Source: an uncultured Verrucomicrobia subdivision 3 bacterium (lineage in GTDB: Bacteria; Verrucomicrobiota; Verrucomicrobiae; Limisphaerales; UBA11358). Taken from it: 19,655 nt of DNA. The stretch is taken from NCBI GenBank assembly GCA_903847285.1, contig CAINDH010000294.1, forward strand, positions 1-19,655, written 5' to 3'. This document shows positions 7,896 to 14,202 of this stretch, piece after piece (positions within the stretch are counted from its first letter, which is position 1; every line of letters starts with the position of its first letter). The notes under the pieces were generated by a model that saw only the letters and a list, made by a program, of their open reading frames with translations, had not been told where the DNA came from and did no database searches. Position numbers and translations under genes: made by a program.

Positions 7896-8264
7896 TCACC
7901 GTCCGCTGTTGTCCTGAAGGTATTGCAAAATCAATCGGGCCTGACTGCCGGGGATGCTTGCGCGCACCTGCATATGCAGCATGACGGTTTTCCACTGCGC
8001 CGCCGTGCGCTCCGTCGGATAACGCTCCGCGTGGCAGCGATTGCAATGGATGGAATACAGTTCCGCACCAGTGATTTTTTTATGCAGGTCTGACTTCGCG
8101 GTATCCGTCGCGGCGGTGCTTGGCACAGTATTGGTTGCGGCGGGCGGGGAGGCTGTGGGTTCATCGGCAGCCACTCTGGATGCCGTCCCGCTGATCAGCA
8201 TGGTGGCAATCACGGCGGCGAAAATGGTTGGGATGAGTTTTTTTGCCGGCAGGTTTTTTTTCAT
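7896..8264 (-). CDS. Small monoheme c-type cytochrome, exported or membrane-anchored
   Basis: 122 residues with an N-terminal hydrophobic signal segment (about residues 11-28, cleavage possibly after VAA), an Ala/Thr/Pro-rich linker of about 30 residues, then a compact domain with one haem c site, CNRCH (C74, C77, H78). M95 or M98 in VMLHMQV are candidate axial ligands. After the haem site comes AERYPTERTAAQW, a pattern seen in small cytochromes attached to larger respiratory proteins. It is the first gene of the minus-strand operon, 25 bp before the porin. Its own promoter must lie in 8265-8611. Role is probably periplasmic electron transfer; partner unknown. Confidence 0.86.
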   Translation of the reverse strand: MKKNLPAKKLIPTIFAAVIATMLISGTASRVAADEPTASPPAATNTVPSTAATDTAKSDLHKKITGAELYSIHCNRCHAERYPTERTAAQWKTVMLHMQVRASIPGSQARLILQYLQDNSGR

Positions 8265-8471
8265 GTCGCTTTTGGATTTGGGTTCTAGGTGGTCTCAGGA
8301 CTGGCTCCAATCAATTCATGCTGACTACTGTTTCTTCTGCCGCAGACATACTCTGACTGAGTGACACGGGTTTGACTCTCCCTCTTGGGTGAAAATCTGG
8401 CCGTTTCTTGCCAAAATTTCATAGCTAGGTGAATCATCCATGGAGTTTGAGCATAATCACTCTGAGGGCGC

Positions 8472-8491
8472 TATGGGGTGTTTACCCCATA
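8472..8491. promoter_or_regulatory. Perfect inverted repeat TATGGGGT-GTTT-ACCCCATA
   Basis: An 8-bp perfect inverted repeat with a 4-nt loop, about 120 bp before the ATG at 8612 and about 210 bp before the cytochrome start on the other strand. It could be a protein-binding operator or an RNA hairpin. No U-run follows on either side, so a terminator is unlikely. A second inverted repeat begins three bases later. No known regulator motif is matched. Confidence 0.45.
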
Positions 8492-8493
8492 TG

Positions 8494-8519
8494 AGGGAAG
8501 TCTATTGGAGTAGTTCCCT
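8494..8519. promoter_or_regulatory. Second inverted repeat, AGGGAA...TTCCCT
   Basis: AGGGAA (8494-8499) pairs with TTCCCT (8514-8519) across a 14-nt loop. It lies directly after the repeat at 8472-8491, so the two make a tandem pair. The structure could be a second operator or the leader of an upstream transcript. It is weaker than its neighbour and could be chance. Confidence 0.25.
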
Positions 8520-8611
8520 TTACCAGTGGGTTTGTCCCTTCGTCGGCGTTTCCAAGTCAAAAAAATCTCGACCCGATTGTGGAATGGGCGTATTCAGGCG
8601 GCAAACAAACC

Positions 8612-8965
8612 ATGACCACAATCATCACCTCATTGCCCATCATGCTCGGCATCATGTTCATAATCGCTGCGGGCGTGACGTTGGTGGTGTTCGTCATTTA
8701 CTGGCTCACCCGCTCGGGAAAATTCGGTGGCCGTGATAATTTTGCCGATGGCGGCCGTTATACTCCTTACGGGGACCATGGCACTGTCAGCGGTAGCTAT
8801 GACTCCGACAATCATCACAGTCACGGACATTCCAGCCATCACGATTCCGGCGGCGGACATCACGGACATTCCAACGACGGCGGAAGCTTTGGCGGTCCTG
8901 ATGGCGGTAGTTCCGGCGGCGGTGATGGTGGCGGTGGAGGCGGAGACGGCGGCGGTGGGTCTTAA
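8612..8965 (+). CDS. Small single-pass membrane protein with His/Gly-rich tail
   Basis: 117 residues from the ATG at 8612 (a GTG at 8579 is possible but adds an unconvincing leader). Residues about 5-32 form one long hydrophobic helix (ITSLPIMLGIMFIIAAGVTL and on). A polar segment follows, then a low-complexity tail from about residue 50: ten His between 56 and 86, many Asp and Ser, and an almost pure Gly/Asp run at the C-end. A 13-bp DNA repeat, CACGGACATTCCA, occurs at 8822-8834 and 8861-8873, 39 bp apart and in frame, so the His-rich part grew by duplication. The His/Asp clusters could bind divalent metals, but that is inference. I do not recognise a family. Membrane orientation of the tail is unknown. 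Confidence 0.7.
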   Translation: MTTIITSLPIMLGIMFIIAAGVTLVVFVIYWLTRSGKFGGRDNFADGGRYTPYGDHGTVSGSYDSDNHHSHGHSSHHDSGGGHHGHSNDGGSFGGPDGGSSGGGDGGGGGGDGGGGS

Positions 8966-8999
8966 TCGGGAACGGAAGTAATTCAAACTGAATAAAACT

Positions 9000-9014
9000 G
9001 GGACTGACTCCTTT
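9000..9014 (+). repeat. 15-bp repeat site, copy 1 (GGGACTGACTCCTTT)
   Basis: GGGACTGACTCCTTT at 9000-9014 matches copy 2 at 9203-9217 (GGGTCTGACACCTTT) at 13 of 15 bases in the same orientation, 203 bp apart. Sites of this GG-TCTGAC-CCTTT kind are, to my recollection, scattered in many bacterial genomes near REP-associated tyrosine transposase genes. No transposase is present here. It may bound a degenerate non-autonomous element. Confidence 0.45.
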
Positions 9015-9202
9015 CCGTAGTATTCTCACGCTACCACACTGGCACGCCACGCCACCGCAGGAATTTTTGGCGAAACCTGCTGAAAATGGCGATTTTAGCC
9101 GGAAAACCGGGGAAAAGGAGGGTTTGGACTGTTTCAGGCCGGTTCCAAGCCAGCTGGTGCCGCCGCCGGTAGGTTCCAACCGCTAACCCGCCGGTCAAGA
9201 AA

Positions 9203-9217
9203 GGGTCTGACACCTTT
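9203..9217 (+). repeat. 15-bp repeat site, copy 2 (GGGTCTGACACCTTT)
   Basis: Second copy of the site at 9000-9014, differing at two positions. Flanked by AAAGG-type ends that make a partial palindrome (AAAGGGTCTGACACCTTT). It lies just beyond the end of the exported-protein fragment on the minus strand, as expected if an insertion cut that gene's 3' flank. Confidence 0.45.
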
Positions 9218-9261
9218 ATGCTCGTCTTGGATTTCCTGAACGGTCGGGGGGAGGCGTTCGT

Positions 9262-9399
9262 TTGTAATTTGATGCGGAAAAAACCCGCATCGGGCGAGTT
9301 TGTGTAAATCTGCCCATTCACCGCCGGCGTCCAATTGACCAGATCGGTGAACATCTGCATCGTGACTTGGACGTTTCCAGTATTAGCACCGACCGTATG
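9262..9399 (-). pseudogene. C-terminal fragment of an exported Verrucomicrobia-type protein
   Basis: On the minus strand from about 9399 the frame reads HTVGANTGNVQVTMQMFTDL, then VNWTPAVNGQIYTNSPDAGF and FRIKL. Endings with 'S-T-D-L-x-x-W-T' and 'N-S-P-x-x-F-F-R-I-K-L' are common at the C-terminus of large secreted beta-rich proteins in Verrucomicrobia. No N-terminal part is present; instead the frame runs directly into the methyltransferase start at about 9400, in another frame. I infer this is a leftover after a deletion. Exact limits are approximate. Confidence 0.5.
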
Positions 9400-9599
9400 G
9401 AAATCAAATCCACGCAGGCATCGGGCAGCTTGGCGAGTTGTTTTAGGTTGTCGCCGCAATAAACAACGCGGGTGTCTAGGAGGGAGCAGGATTTTTGCGG
9501 TTTGGTGGTGGGTTGCCTCGCGCTGCGAGGCAACTCCGGTCGCAGCGCGACCGATTCCACCTTGCTGGAAGTTTTCGCGCCGGAAATCTTTTTCGCCAT
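9396..9599 (-). pseudogene. Truncated site-specific DNA methyltransferase (N-terminus only)
   Basis: The ATG at 9599 opens a frame with MAKKISGAKT, a low-complexity stretch, then DTRVVYCGDNLKQLAKLPDA and CVDLI. The last part is the typical start of adenine-specific DNA methylases, where 'DLIYIDPPFNS' should follow. Here the sequence after DLI (residue 66, 9402) becomes unrelated, and the frame ends at 9318. The catalytic DPPY/DPPF motif and the whole body of the enzyme are missing, so it cannot work. It follows the glycosyltransferase gene on the same strand by 36 bp. A double hairpin of REP type lies inside the low-complexity stretch. Homology is based on a short motif only. Confidence 0.6.
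9513..9553 (-). repeat. Two back-to-back hairpins of REP type
   Basis: On the minus strand: CGGTCGC-GCT-GCGACCG (9553-9537, 7-bp stem), then GGAG (9537-9534), then a 9-bp stem TTGCCTCGC (9533-9525) / GCGAGGCAA (9521-9513) with loop AGC. The two hairpins share the core TCGCGCTGCGA in opposite orientation, a BIME-like inverted pair. GGAG at the foot of the second hairpin is the RAYT/REP signature. The element is read through in frame by the methyltransferase remnant (residues about 16-29), so it may have inserted there. Confidence 0.6.
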
Positions 9600-9635
9600 G
9601 CGCGGAGATTAGAGAAGCGGCACGTCACCGTCAAT

Positions 9636-10361
9636 TCACCGCCGCCCGTCATACCACAGATAGCTTTCTTCGCGGCTGCGCACGGTGCGTTTGTGGCTGA
9701 AAATGGATTTCAGAAAAAAGCGCCACAGTTCGCCGCTGGAATATAATTTTATTTTCCGCGCGGAGGTGATGAGCGGATGCCGGTGGAGGATGACCATTTT
9801 TTTACCGTGAGCTGCCGCGATTTTTTTCAATCGCTGGCTCAACTCCAGTTCTTCCGCCGCAAAAATTTCCGGGTTGAAACCACCGAGTTCGCGGAACGCC
9901 GTGGCCTCAATAAAAATGAAGGAGCCCGCCAGCCATTTCTTGAACCGGCTCGTGAGGTTCCAGCCTTGCGTGACGAAATTGGCGGCGAAGTTGCCTTCGT
10001 CCAGCCGCATCGTGGAACCTCCGGCGATGACGTTGCCGGAATGGATGGCTTCGGCCACGTCGGCAAACAGTTCCGCGCTAGGATGCGAATCGGCATCCAC
10101 AAAGATGAACCAATCGCCGCTTGCTGCGGCTGCACCGGAATTACGGGCTCGCCCGATTTGGTTGAACGGTTCGAAGACAACCTTCGCGCCAGCGCTGCGG
10201 GCAATTTCCGAAGTGCGGTCAGTGGAATTGTTGTCGCACACGACGAGTTCAAACTCCCAGCCACGTTGCTTGAACGCGGTCGCCGCCGTCTGCATTTTGG
10301 CGAGCGAGACATCGAGAAGCTTTTCCTCGTTGAAGGCAGGGACGATGACAGAAATTTTCAC
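9636..10361 (-). CDS. Family 2 glycosyltransferase
   Basis: A 241-residue GT-A fold glycosyltransferase that should transfer a sugar from a nucleotide or lipid donor in the cytoplasm or at the inner membrane. Seen: N-terminal SVIVPAFNEE (4-13), LVVCDNNSTDRT (39-50), the metal/donor motif D89-A-D91 (FIFVDADSHPS), and EELELSQRLKK (ED-like acceptor region) near residue 170. No membrane helix is obvious. Start is GTG at 10361; the nearby ATG at 10363 is out of frame and runs into a stop. The gene is alone on the minus strand, with the divergent envelope-lipid operon beginning 207 bp away. Substrate is unknown. Confidence 0.87.
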   Translation of the reverse strand: MKISVIVPAFNEEKLLDVSLAKMQTAATAFKQRGWEFELVVCDNNSTDRTSEIARSAGAKVVFEPFNQIGRARNSGAAAASGDWFIFVDADSHPSAELFADVAEAIHSGNVIAGGSTMRLDEGNFAANFVTQGWNLTSRFKKWLAGSFIFIEATAFRELGGFNPEIFAAEELELSQRLKKIAAAHGKKMVILHRHPLITSARKIKLYSSGELWRFFLKSIFSHKRTVRSREESYLWYDGRR

Positions 10362-10568
10362 ATCGGCAGTCTAGCGGTCGGTGCGAGGTTTTGAAACGGG
10401 GAATTCAACGCCCAACTCGCAAAGGTTTTCTAAATTCCAAGCAGCACGGTGGTAGGTTATGAACCATCGCCCCGTGGCGGAGAAGGAAATGAAGCAAATT
10501 GCTCCTTTACCGTTTATCGTGCGACATTTCTGGTTTTAGTTTGCAACCGTTGCTGGCAAACTGCGCTC

Positions 10569-11558
10569 ATGAACAAAGTCAAAGTTGCCGTGCTTGGCAC
10601 CGGCTCGCTCGGTCAGCATCACGCCCGCATCTACTCGGAACTTCACGCCGCCGGACTCGTTGAGATGACCGGCGTTTTCGACGCAAACACCGCCAGCGCA
10701 CAAGCTGTCGCCGCCAAGCATAGCCTCCACGTCTTTGCCTCGCTCGAAGAAGCCGCCGACGCCAGTGATGCACTCAACATCGTCACGCCGACCGTCCTGC
10801 ATTATGCGATCGCCAAGCAATTGATGGAGCAGGGGAAACATGTGCTCGTCGAGAAACCAATCACGGATAATTCTGCGCAGGCGGGCGAACTTATCGAACT
10901 CGCGAAGAAAAATGGCTGTGTCTTGCAAGTTGGCCACGTGGAGCATTTCAATCCTATTTTCAAATACGTTGCCAGCGTCGCGAACGATCCACGCTACATC
11001 GAATGCCAGCGCCTCTCGCCGTTTCCCGCGCGCTCGATGGACATCGGTGTCGTGCTCGACCTGATGATTCACGACCTCGGCATCGTGCTCGCGCTTGTGA
11101 AGTCGCCGGTGACCAGCGTGGACGCCGTGGGCATGAGCGTCTTGAGTCAGAGCGAGGATATCGCGAACGCGCGTCTGAAATTTGCCAATGGCTGCGTCGC
11201 GAGCATCACCGCCAGCCGCGCGAGCGCCGATCGCCTCCGAAAAATCCGTGTTTACAACGGCCCAAGCAATCCCTGCTATATCTCCGCCGACTTCCGTTTG
11301 CAGGAAGGTCACATCAGCCGCCTCGACGCCAGCGCCGCTGCCGTTGCGACGGGCACAAGCATCGTCAGCGAATTTGCCGGCAAGAAAATCCTGCGCGAAG
11401 TCGCACCGATTGAGAAGGCCGAGCCACTGAAACTGGAGCTGCAAAGTTTCGTGGAATGTGTCCGCGACAAAAAAACGCCGCTCGTCACCGGCGAGATGGC
11501 AAAGGCGGCGCTGGACTTGGCGTTTGAAATCACGCGGCAGGTGCGGCAAAACAAATGA
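10569..11558 (+). CDS. Gfo/Idh/MocA-family NAD(P)-dependent dehydrogenase, GnnA-like
   Basis: A 329-residue sugar dehydrogenase. Rossmann motif V-L-G-T-G-S-L-G-Q-H-H (about 8-18), the family's E95-K-P (VEKPITD), VGHVEHFNPIF (121-131) and DLMIHDL (164-170) are visible. The last two stretches, with RLSPFPARSMDIGVVLDLMI and CVASITASR, closely match dehydrogenases inside lpx clusters, including GnnA, which oxidises UDP-GlcNAc at C3 for amide-linked lipid A. That specific role is inference, since no GnnB aminotransferase or lpx gene is in view. I start at ATG 10569; an in-frame ATG at 10449 would add 40 unconserved residues. It heads an operon: its TGA overlaps the next ATG (ATGA, 11555-11558). 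Confidence 0.88.
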   Translation: MNKVKVAVLGTGSLGQHHARIYSELHAAGLVEMTGVFDANTASAQAVAAKHSLHVFASLEEAADASDALNIVTPTVLHYAIAKQLMEQGKHVLVEKPITDNSAQAGELIELAKKNGCVLQVGHVEHFNPIFKYVASVANDPRYIECQRLSPFPARSMDIGVVLDLMIHDLGIVLALVKSPVTSVDAVGMSVLSQSEDIANARLKFANGCVASITASRASADRLRKIRVYNGPSNPCYISADFRLQEGHISRLDASAAAVATGTSIVSEFAGKKILREVAPIEKAEPLKLELQSFVECVRDKKTPLVTGEMAKAALDLAFEITRQVRQNK

Positions 11559-12220
11559 GCAGTGAGCAAAATATCACCCGTCGGCCACTGAAATCGCGTG
11601 ACACAAAATGGGCCAGCGCAATTGCAAGTTGGCTGGCTCGCGCCGGCGTTCGCCCAAATACAATTTCAGTCGCCGGAACTTTTTTTGCCGCCGGAGCCGG
11701 AATCAGTTTCTGGTTTGCCGGCCATTCCCCGCAAACCTGGCATTGGAGCATCCTGCTGATTCTTGCGGTTTGCGGAATGCAATTTCGTCTGCTCTGCAAT
11801 CTGTTCGACGGCATGGTGGCGATTGAAGGCGGGTTCAAAACCAAGTCGGGTGAAATTTTCAATGAGTTACCCGACCGTTTTTCTGACGCGTTTATTTTTA
11901 TTGGCGCAGCGTATTCGGTTCCAGATTTTGTTTGGACGCATGAACTCGGTTGGGCAGCGGCAGTGCTTGCGGTGACCACGGCTTATGTGCGTGCGTTGGG
12001 CGCGAGCATGGGGGCGGGACAACAATTTATCGGACCCATGGCCAAACAGCAACGAATGGCAGTGATGACCGCAGCGTGTGTTGTGGGGGCATTTGCACCA
12101 CTCTGGCCTTGGCTGGCGAGAATCATTCCGCTGGCGTTGGCTCTGGTTACGGTTGGATGTGTTGTCACAATTTTTCGTCGCTGTCATCGAATCGCGCGCG
12201 AAATGGAATCAAAGAAATGA
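11555..12220 (+). CDS. Variant CDP-alcohol phosphatidyltransferase
   Basis: A 221-residue inner-membrane protein with several hydrophobic helices. The family signature D-x2-D-G-x2-A-R-x8-G-x3-D-x3-D is present with exact spacing but altered: N82 replaces the first Asp, D85-G86 is kept, A89 is kept, I90 replaces Arg, G99 is kept, N103 replaces the third Asp and D107 is kept. Members join a CDP-activated lipid or alcohol to a second alcohol; the Asp residues hold two metal ions. The NLFDG...NELPDR form recurs, to my memory, in a little-studied subgroup next to acyltransferases and CDP-DAG synthases. It overlaps both neighbours by ATGA, so coupled translation is likely. Product unknown. Confidence 0.8.
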   Translation: MSSEQNITRRPLKSRDTKWASAIASWLARAGVRPNTISVAGTFFAAGAGISFWFAGHSPQTWHWSILLILAVCGMQFRLLCNLFDGMVAIEGGFKTKSGEIFNELPDRFSDAFIFIGAAYSVPDFVWTHELGWAAAVLAVTTAYVRALGASMGAGQQFIGPMAKQQRMAVMTAACVVGAFAPLWPWLARIIPLALALVTVGCVVTIFRRCHRIAREMESKK

Positions 12221-12819
12221 TGAAGGCCTTGTTTGCAGCAATTGCAAAGTTTGTCAGCGGTGCAAGCGCCCGCTGGGTCGGTTGCGCGCCAGATGTCCGG
12301 CAGCGGATTTATTTTGCCAACCACACGAGCAATCTGGATGCGCTGGTGATTTGGGCGGCACTACCGCCGCAGGTGCGGGAGATTACGCGGCCAGTTGCGG
12401 CCCGCGATTACTGGGTTAAAAGCAAAATTCGTTTGTATCTCGCCAATCAAATTTTTAATGCCGTCTTGATTGAACGCAAAAAACCCACCGCACATGACAA
12501 TCCTTTGACAGACATGCTAAACGCCCTTGGCGACCGTCATTCGTTGATCATCTTTCCCGAAGGCGGCCGCCAAACCGGGACAGAAATGGCTCCGTTTAAG
12601 GGCGGGCTGTTTCATCTCGCCAAAGACCGGACGGATGTTGAATTTGTGCCGGTGCTGGTTGAAAACTTAAATCGCGTTTTGCCCAAGGGTGAATTTTTAC
12701 CCGTGCCACTTTTAGGAAGCGTTAGCTTTGGTGCTCCGATAAAGTTGGAAGCTGGCGAAGTGAAGGCTGTGTTTCTTCAGCGCGCCCAAGACGCGGTCAA
12801 GGCGTTGCAAAAATCATGA
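12217..12819 (+). CDS. PlsC-type 1-acyl-glycerol-phosphate acyltransferase-like protein
   Basis: A 200-residue acyltransferase of the PlsC/AGPAT superfamily, which moves an acyl group onto a lysophospholipid at the inner membrane. The catalytic H36-x4-D41 (NHTSNLD), the substrate-binding FPEGG (113-117) and VPVLVEN (144-150) are visible. It is shorter than E. coli PlsC (about 245) and begins without a clear membrane helix. ATG 12217 overlaps the previous stop; a long upstream in-frame extension inside the previous gene is rejected. The next gene also overlaps by ATGA. With its neighbours it probably builds or remodels a CDP-linked phospholipid. Confidence 0.88.
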   Translation: MMKALFAAIAKFVSGASARWVGCAPDVRQRIYFANHTSNLDALVIWAALPPQVREITRPVAARDYWVKSKIRLYLANQIFNAVLIERKKPTAHDNPLTDMLNALGDRHSLIIFPEGGRQTGTEMAPFKGGLFHLAKDRTDVEFVPVLVENLNRVLPKGEFLPVPLLGSVSFGAPIKLEAGEVKAVFLQRAQDAVKALQKS

Positions 12820-13763
12820 ATCTAAAACTGGATAAACAAACTTACTGGCTAGTCGGCGGAGTGCTGGCATTGCTGGTTGTGTCGTCATTGATCGGCTGGT
12901 TGCTTTCGTTGCGTGTGACTGACGACAAGGGCAAAGCCACCGTGCAAAATCTGAACGCTCGCATCCGGGCCTGGTGGATGATGGTTGCGGTTTTTGGTCT
13001 GGCGATGGCGACCGGCGGCATCGGTTCCATTATTCTGTTTGCTCTGACCTCGTTTTTGGCTCTGCGTGAATTCATCACGCTGACACCAACAAAATTGGGC
13101 GACCACCGCACTTTGTTTTGGGTCTTTTTCATCATCCTGCCGCTTCAATATTATTTGATCGCTATCAAGTGGTATGGGTTGTTTGCCATCATGATTCCGG
13201 TCTATGCGTTCCTGTTTATCCCAATCCGCAGCGCGACGGCGGGAGATTGCGAAAACTTTTTGGAGCGCACCGCAAAAATCCAATGGGCTTTGATGATTTG
13301 TGTTTATTGCGTGAGTTACGTTCCGGCCTTGTTGAGCCTGGACATTCCGGGATACGAAGGACAAAACGGAAAGCTGATGTTCTATTTCGTGTTGGTTGCG
13401 CAAATCAGCGACGTGCTGCAATACGTTTGGGGCAAAACGCTCGGCCGACACAAAATCGCGCCGGATGTCAGTCCAAATAAGACGTGGGAGGGCTTCATCG
13501 GCGGCATCGCTTGCGCAACTTTGATCGGTGCAGGCTTGTGGTGGGCGACGCCCTTCACGCCGTGGCAATCTGCAGGAATGTCGTTGGCAATCACGTTGAT
13601 GGGTTTTGGCGGTGGGCTTGTCATGTCTGCAATCAAACGTGACCGCGGCGTTAAAGATTATGGCAACATGATCGAAGGTCATGGCGGCGTGATGGATCGG
13701 ATTGATTCACTGTGCTTCGCTGCACCGGTGTTCTTCCACCTGACCCGCTTCTTTTTTACTTAA
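12816..13763 (+). CDS. cdsA: Phosphatidate cytidylyltransferase (CDP-diacylglycerol synthase)
   Basis: A 315-residue polytopic inner-membrane enzyme that makes CDP-diacylglycerol from phosphatidate and CTP. The C-terminal family signature is complete: SAIKRDRGVKDYGNMI (271-286), then E-G-H-G-G-V-M-D-R (287-295). VSPNKTWEG (218-226) and GKTLGRHK (206-213) are also conserved. About eight hydrophobic helices are seen. Start ATG 12816 overlaps the acyltransferase stop (ATGA), giving a fourth coupled gene. Its position with a CDP-alcohol transferase and acyltransferase recalls E. coli ynbABC, so it may be a second, dedicated CdsA rather than the housekeeping one. Confidence 0.93.
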   Translation: MNLKLDKQTYWLVGGVLALLVVSSLIGWLLSLRVTDDKGKATVQNLNARIRAWWMMVAVFGLAMATGGIGSIILFALTSFLALREFITLTPTKLGDHRTLFWVFFIILPLQYYLIAIKWYGLFAIMIPVYAFLFIPIRSATAGDCENFLERTAKIQWALMICVYCVSYVPALLSLDIPGYEGQNGKLMFYFVLVAQISDVLQYVWGKTLGRHKIAPDVSPNKTWEGFIGGIACATLIGAGLWWATPFTPWQSAGMSLAITLMGFGGGLVMSAIKRDRGVKDYGNMIEGHGGVMDRIDSLCFAAPVFFHLTRFFFT

Positions 13764-13818
13764 AATTTCGCCTCCCTGTTGGATTGAATTTTCCACTACG
13801 GGGCTGTATTTCAAACGC

Positions 13819-14202
13819 GTGGGTAAGACCTATCTCTTCGAGTGTTCGCACTGTCTGTATCGCGCCAAAGTTTCCGGCGGGGCGGATGGCGGGGTGCATT
13901 GCGAGATTCAAACCGTGTGCTGCCGCGAATGTCGCGAGTTGATGGATGTATTCACGCGCGTGCATCGGCGAGTGGACACGGGCGAGAAGGATGGCGTAAA
14001 ATTTCCCGGCTTTTTCCGCCCGGAAATCCCGCCGTCGGTCTTGCGCGATGGCAAGGCGGGGAAGCTGGTCTGGAAAAAATTCGCGCTGTCCTGTCCGGTG
14101 TCGGCCAAACATTTCGTGGAGGCTTGGAACAATCCCGGTCGCTGCCCGCGCTGTGGTGCGTTCATGGAGCAGACCGGTTTTCCCTTTCGAGTGTGGGATT
14201 GA
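13819..14202 (+). CDS. Small cysteine-rich, probable zinc-ribbon protein
   Basis: 127 residues from the GTG at 13819. Three Cys pairs are present: C9-x2-C12 (ECSHC), C35-x2-C38 (with C34), and C109-x2-C112 (CPRCG), plus C28 and C92. The pairs C9/C12 with C35/C38 could bind one zinc ion; the third could pair with another partner. The N-terminal YLFECSHC resembles rubredoxin/zinc-ribbon starts. No enzyme motif is seen. It lies 55 bp after the cytidylyltransferase and 104 bp before an aldo-keto reductase, same strand. Function unknown. Confidence 0.72.
   Translation: MGKTYLFECSHCLYRAKVSGGADGGVHCEIQTVCCRECRELMDVFTRVHRRVDTGEKDGVKFPGFFRPEIPPSVLRDGKAGKLVWKKFALSCPVSAKHFVEAWNNPGRCPRCGAFMEQTGFPFRVWD

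Larger units (their letters stand above)
8265..8611. promoter_or_regulatory. Divergent intergenic region, promoters expected for both sides
   Basis: 347 bp lie between the cytochrome operon (minus) and the His/Gly-rich protein gene (plus), so both promoters should be here. I could not place convincing -35/-10 boxes. What stands out is two tandem inverted repeats at 8472-8519 (listed separately) and two copies of CTAGGTG at 8285-8291 and 8425-8431, the same 7-mer found in the inverted repeat at 3127-3144. No coding sequence or RNA gene was recognised. Confidence 0.5.
8966..9635. other. Scarred region without an intact gene
   Basis: About 670 bp with no intact gene. It contains two similar 15-bp sites (9000-9014 and 9203-9217), a C-terminal exported-protein fragment (9262-9399), a truncated DNA methyltransferase start (9396-9599) and a double hairpin (9513-9553), each listed separately. 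From 9020 to 9200 I see only low-value frames on both strands. The pattern fits deletion and rearrangement driven by repeats. No tRNA or rRNA was found. Confidence 0.6.

Noticed and set aside
8484..8491. TACCCCAT as a NarL heptamer (TACYYMT)
   Set aside because: The seventh base does not fit the heptamer, and no paired heptamer at the usual 7-2-7 spacing is seen.
9130..9185. A tRNA-like GGTTCCAA stretch, with the antisense frame reading GLEPA as often seen opposite tRNAs
   Set aside because: No acceptor stem, anticodon arm or GGTTCRA T-loop could be built around it on either strand.
10449..10568. An in-frame N-terminal extension of the Gfo/Idh protein
   Set aside because: The extra 40 residues are not conserved in the family, and the ATG at 10569 leads directly into the Rossmann strand.
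10536..11549. A 337-residue open frame on the minus strand opposite the Gfo/Idh gene
   Set aside because: It has no recognisable motif and mirrors the codon pattern of the real gene on the plus strand, which has clear family motifs.
12885..13682. A 265-residue open frame on the minus strand opposite cdsA
   Set aside because: The plus-strand protein has the full CTP-transferase signature; the antisense frame is rich in Arg, His and Gln and has no domain.
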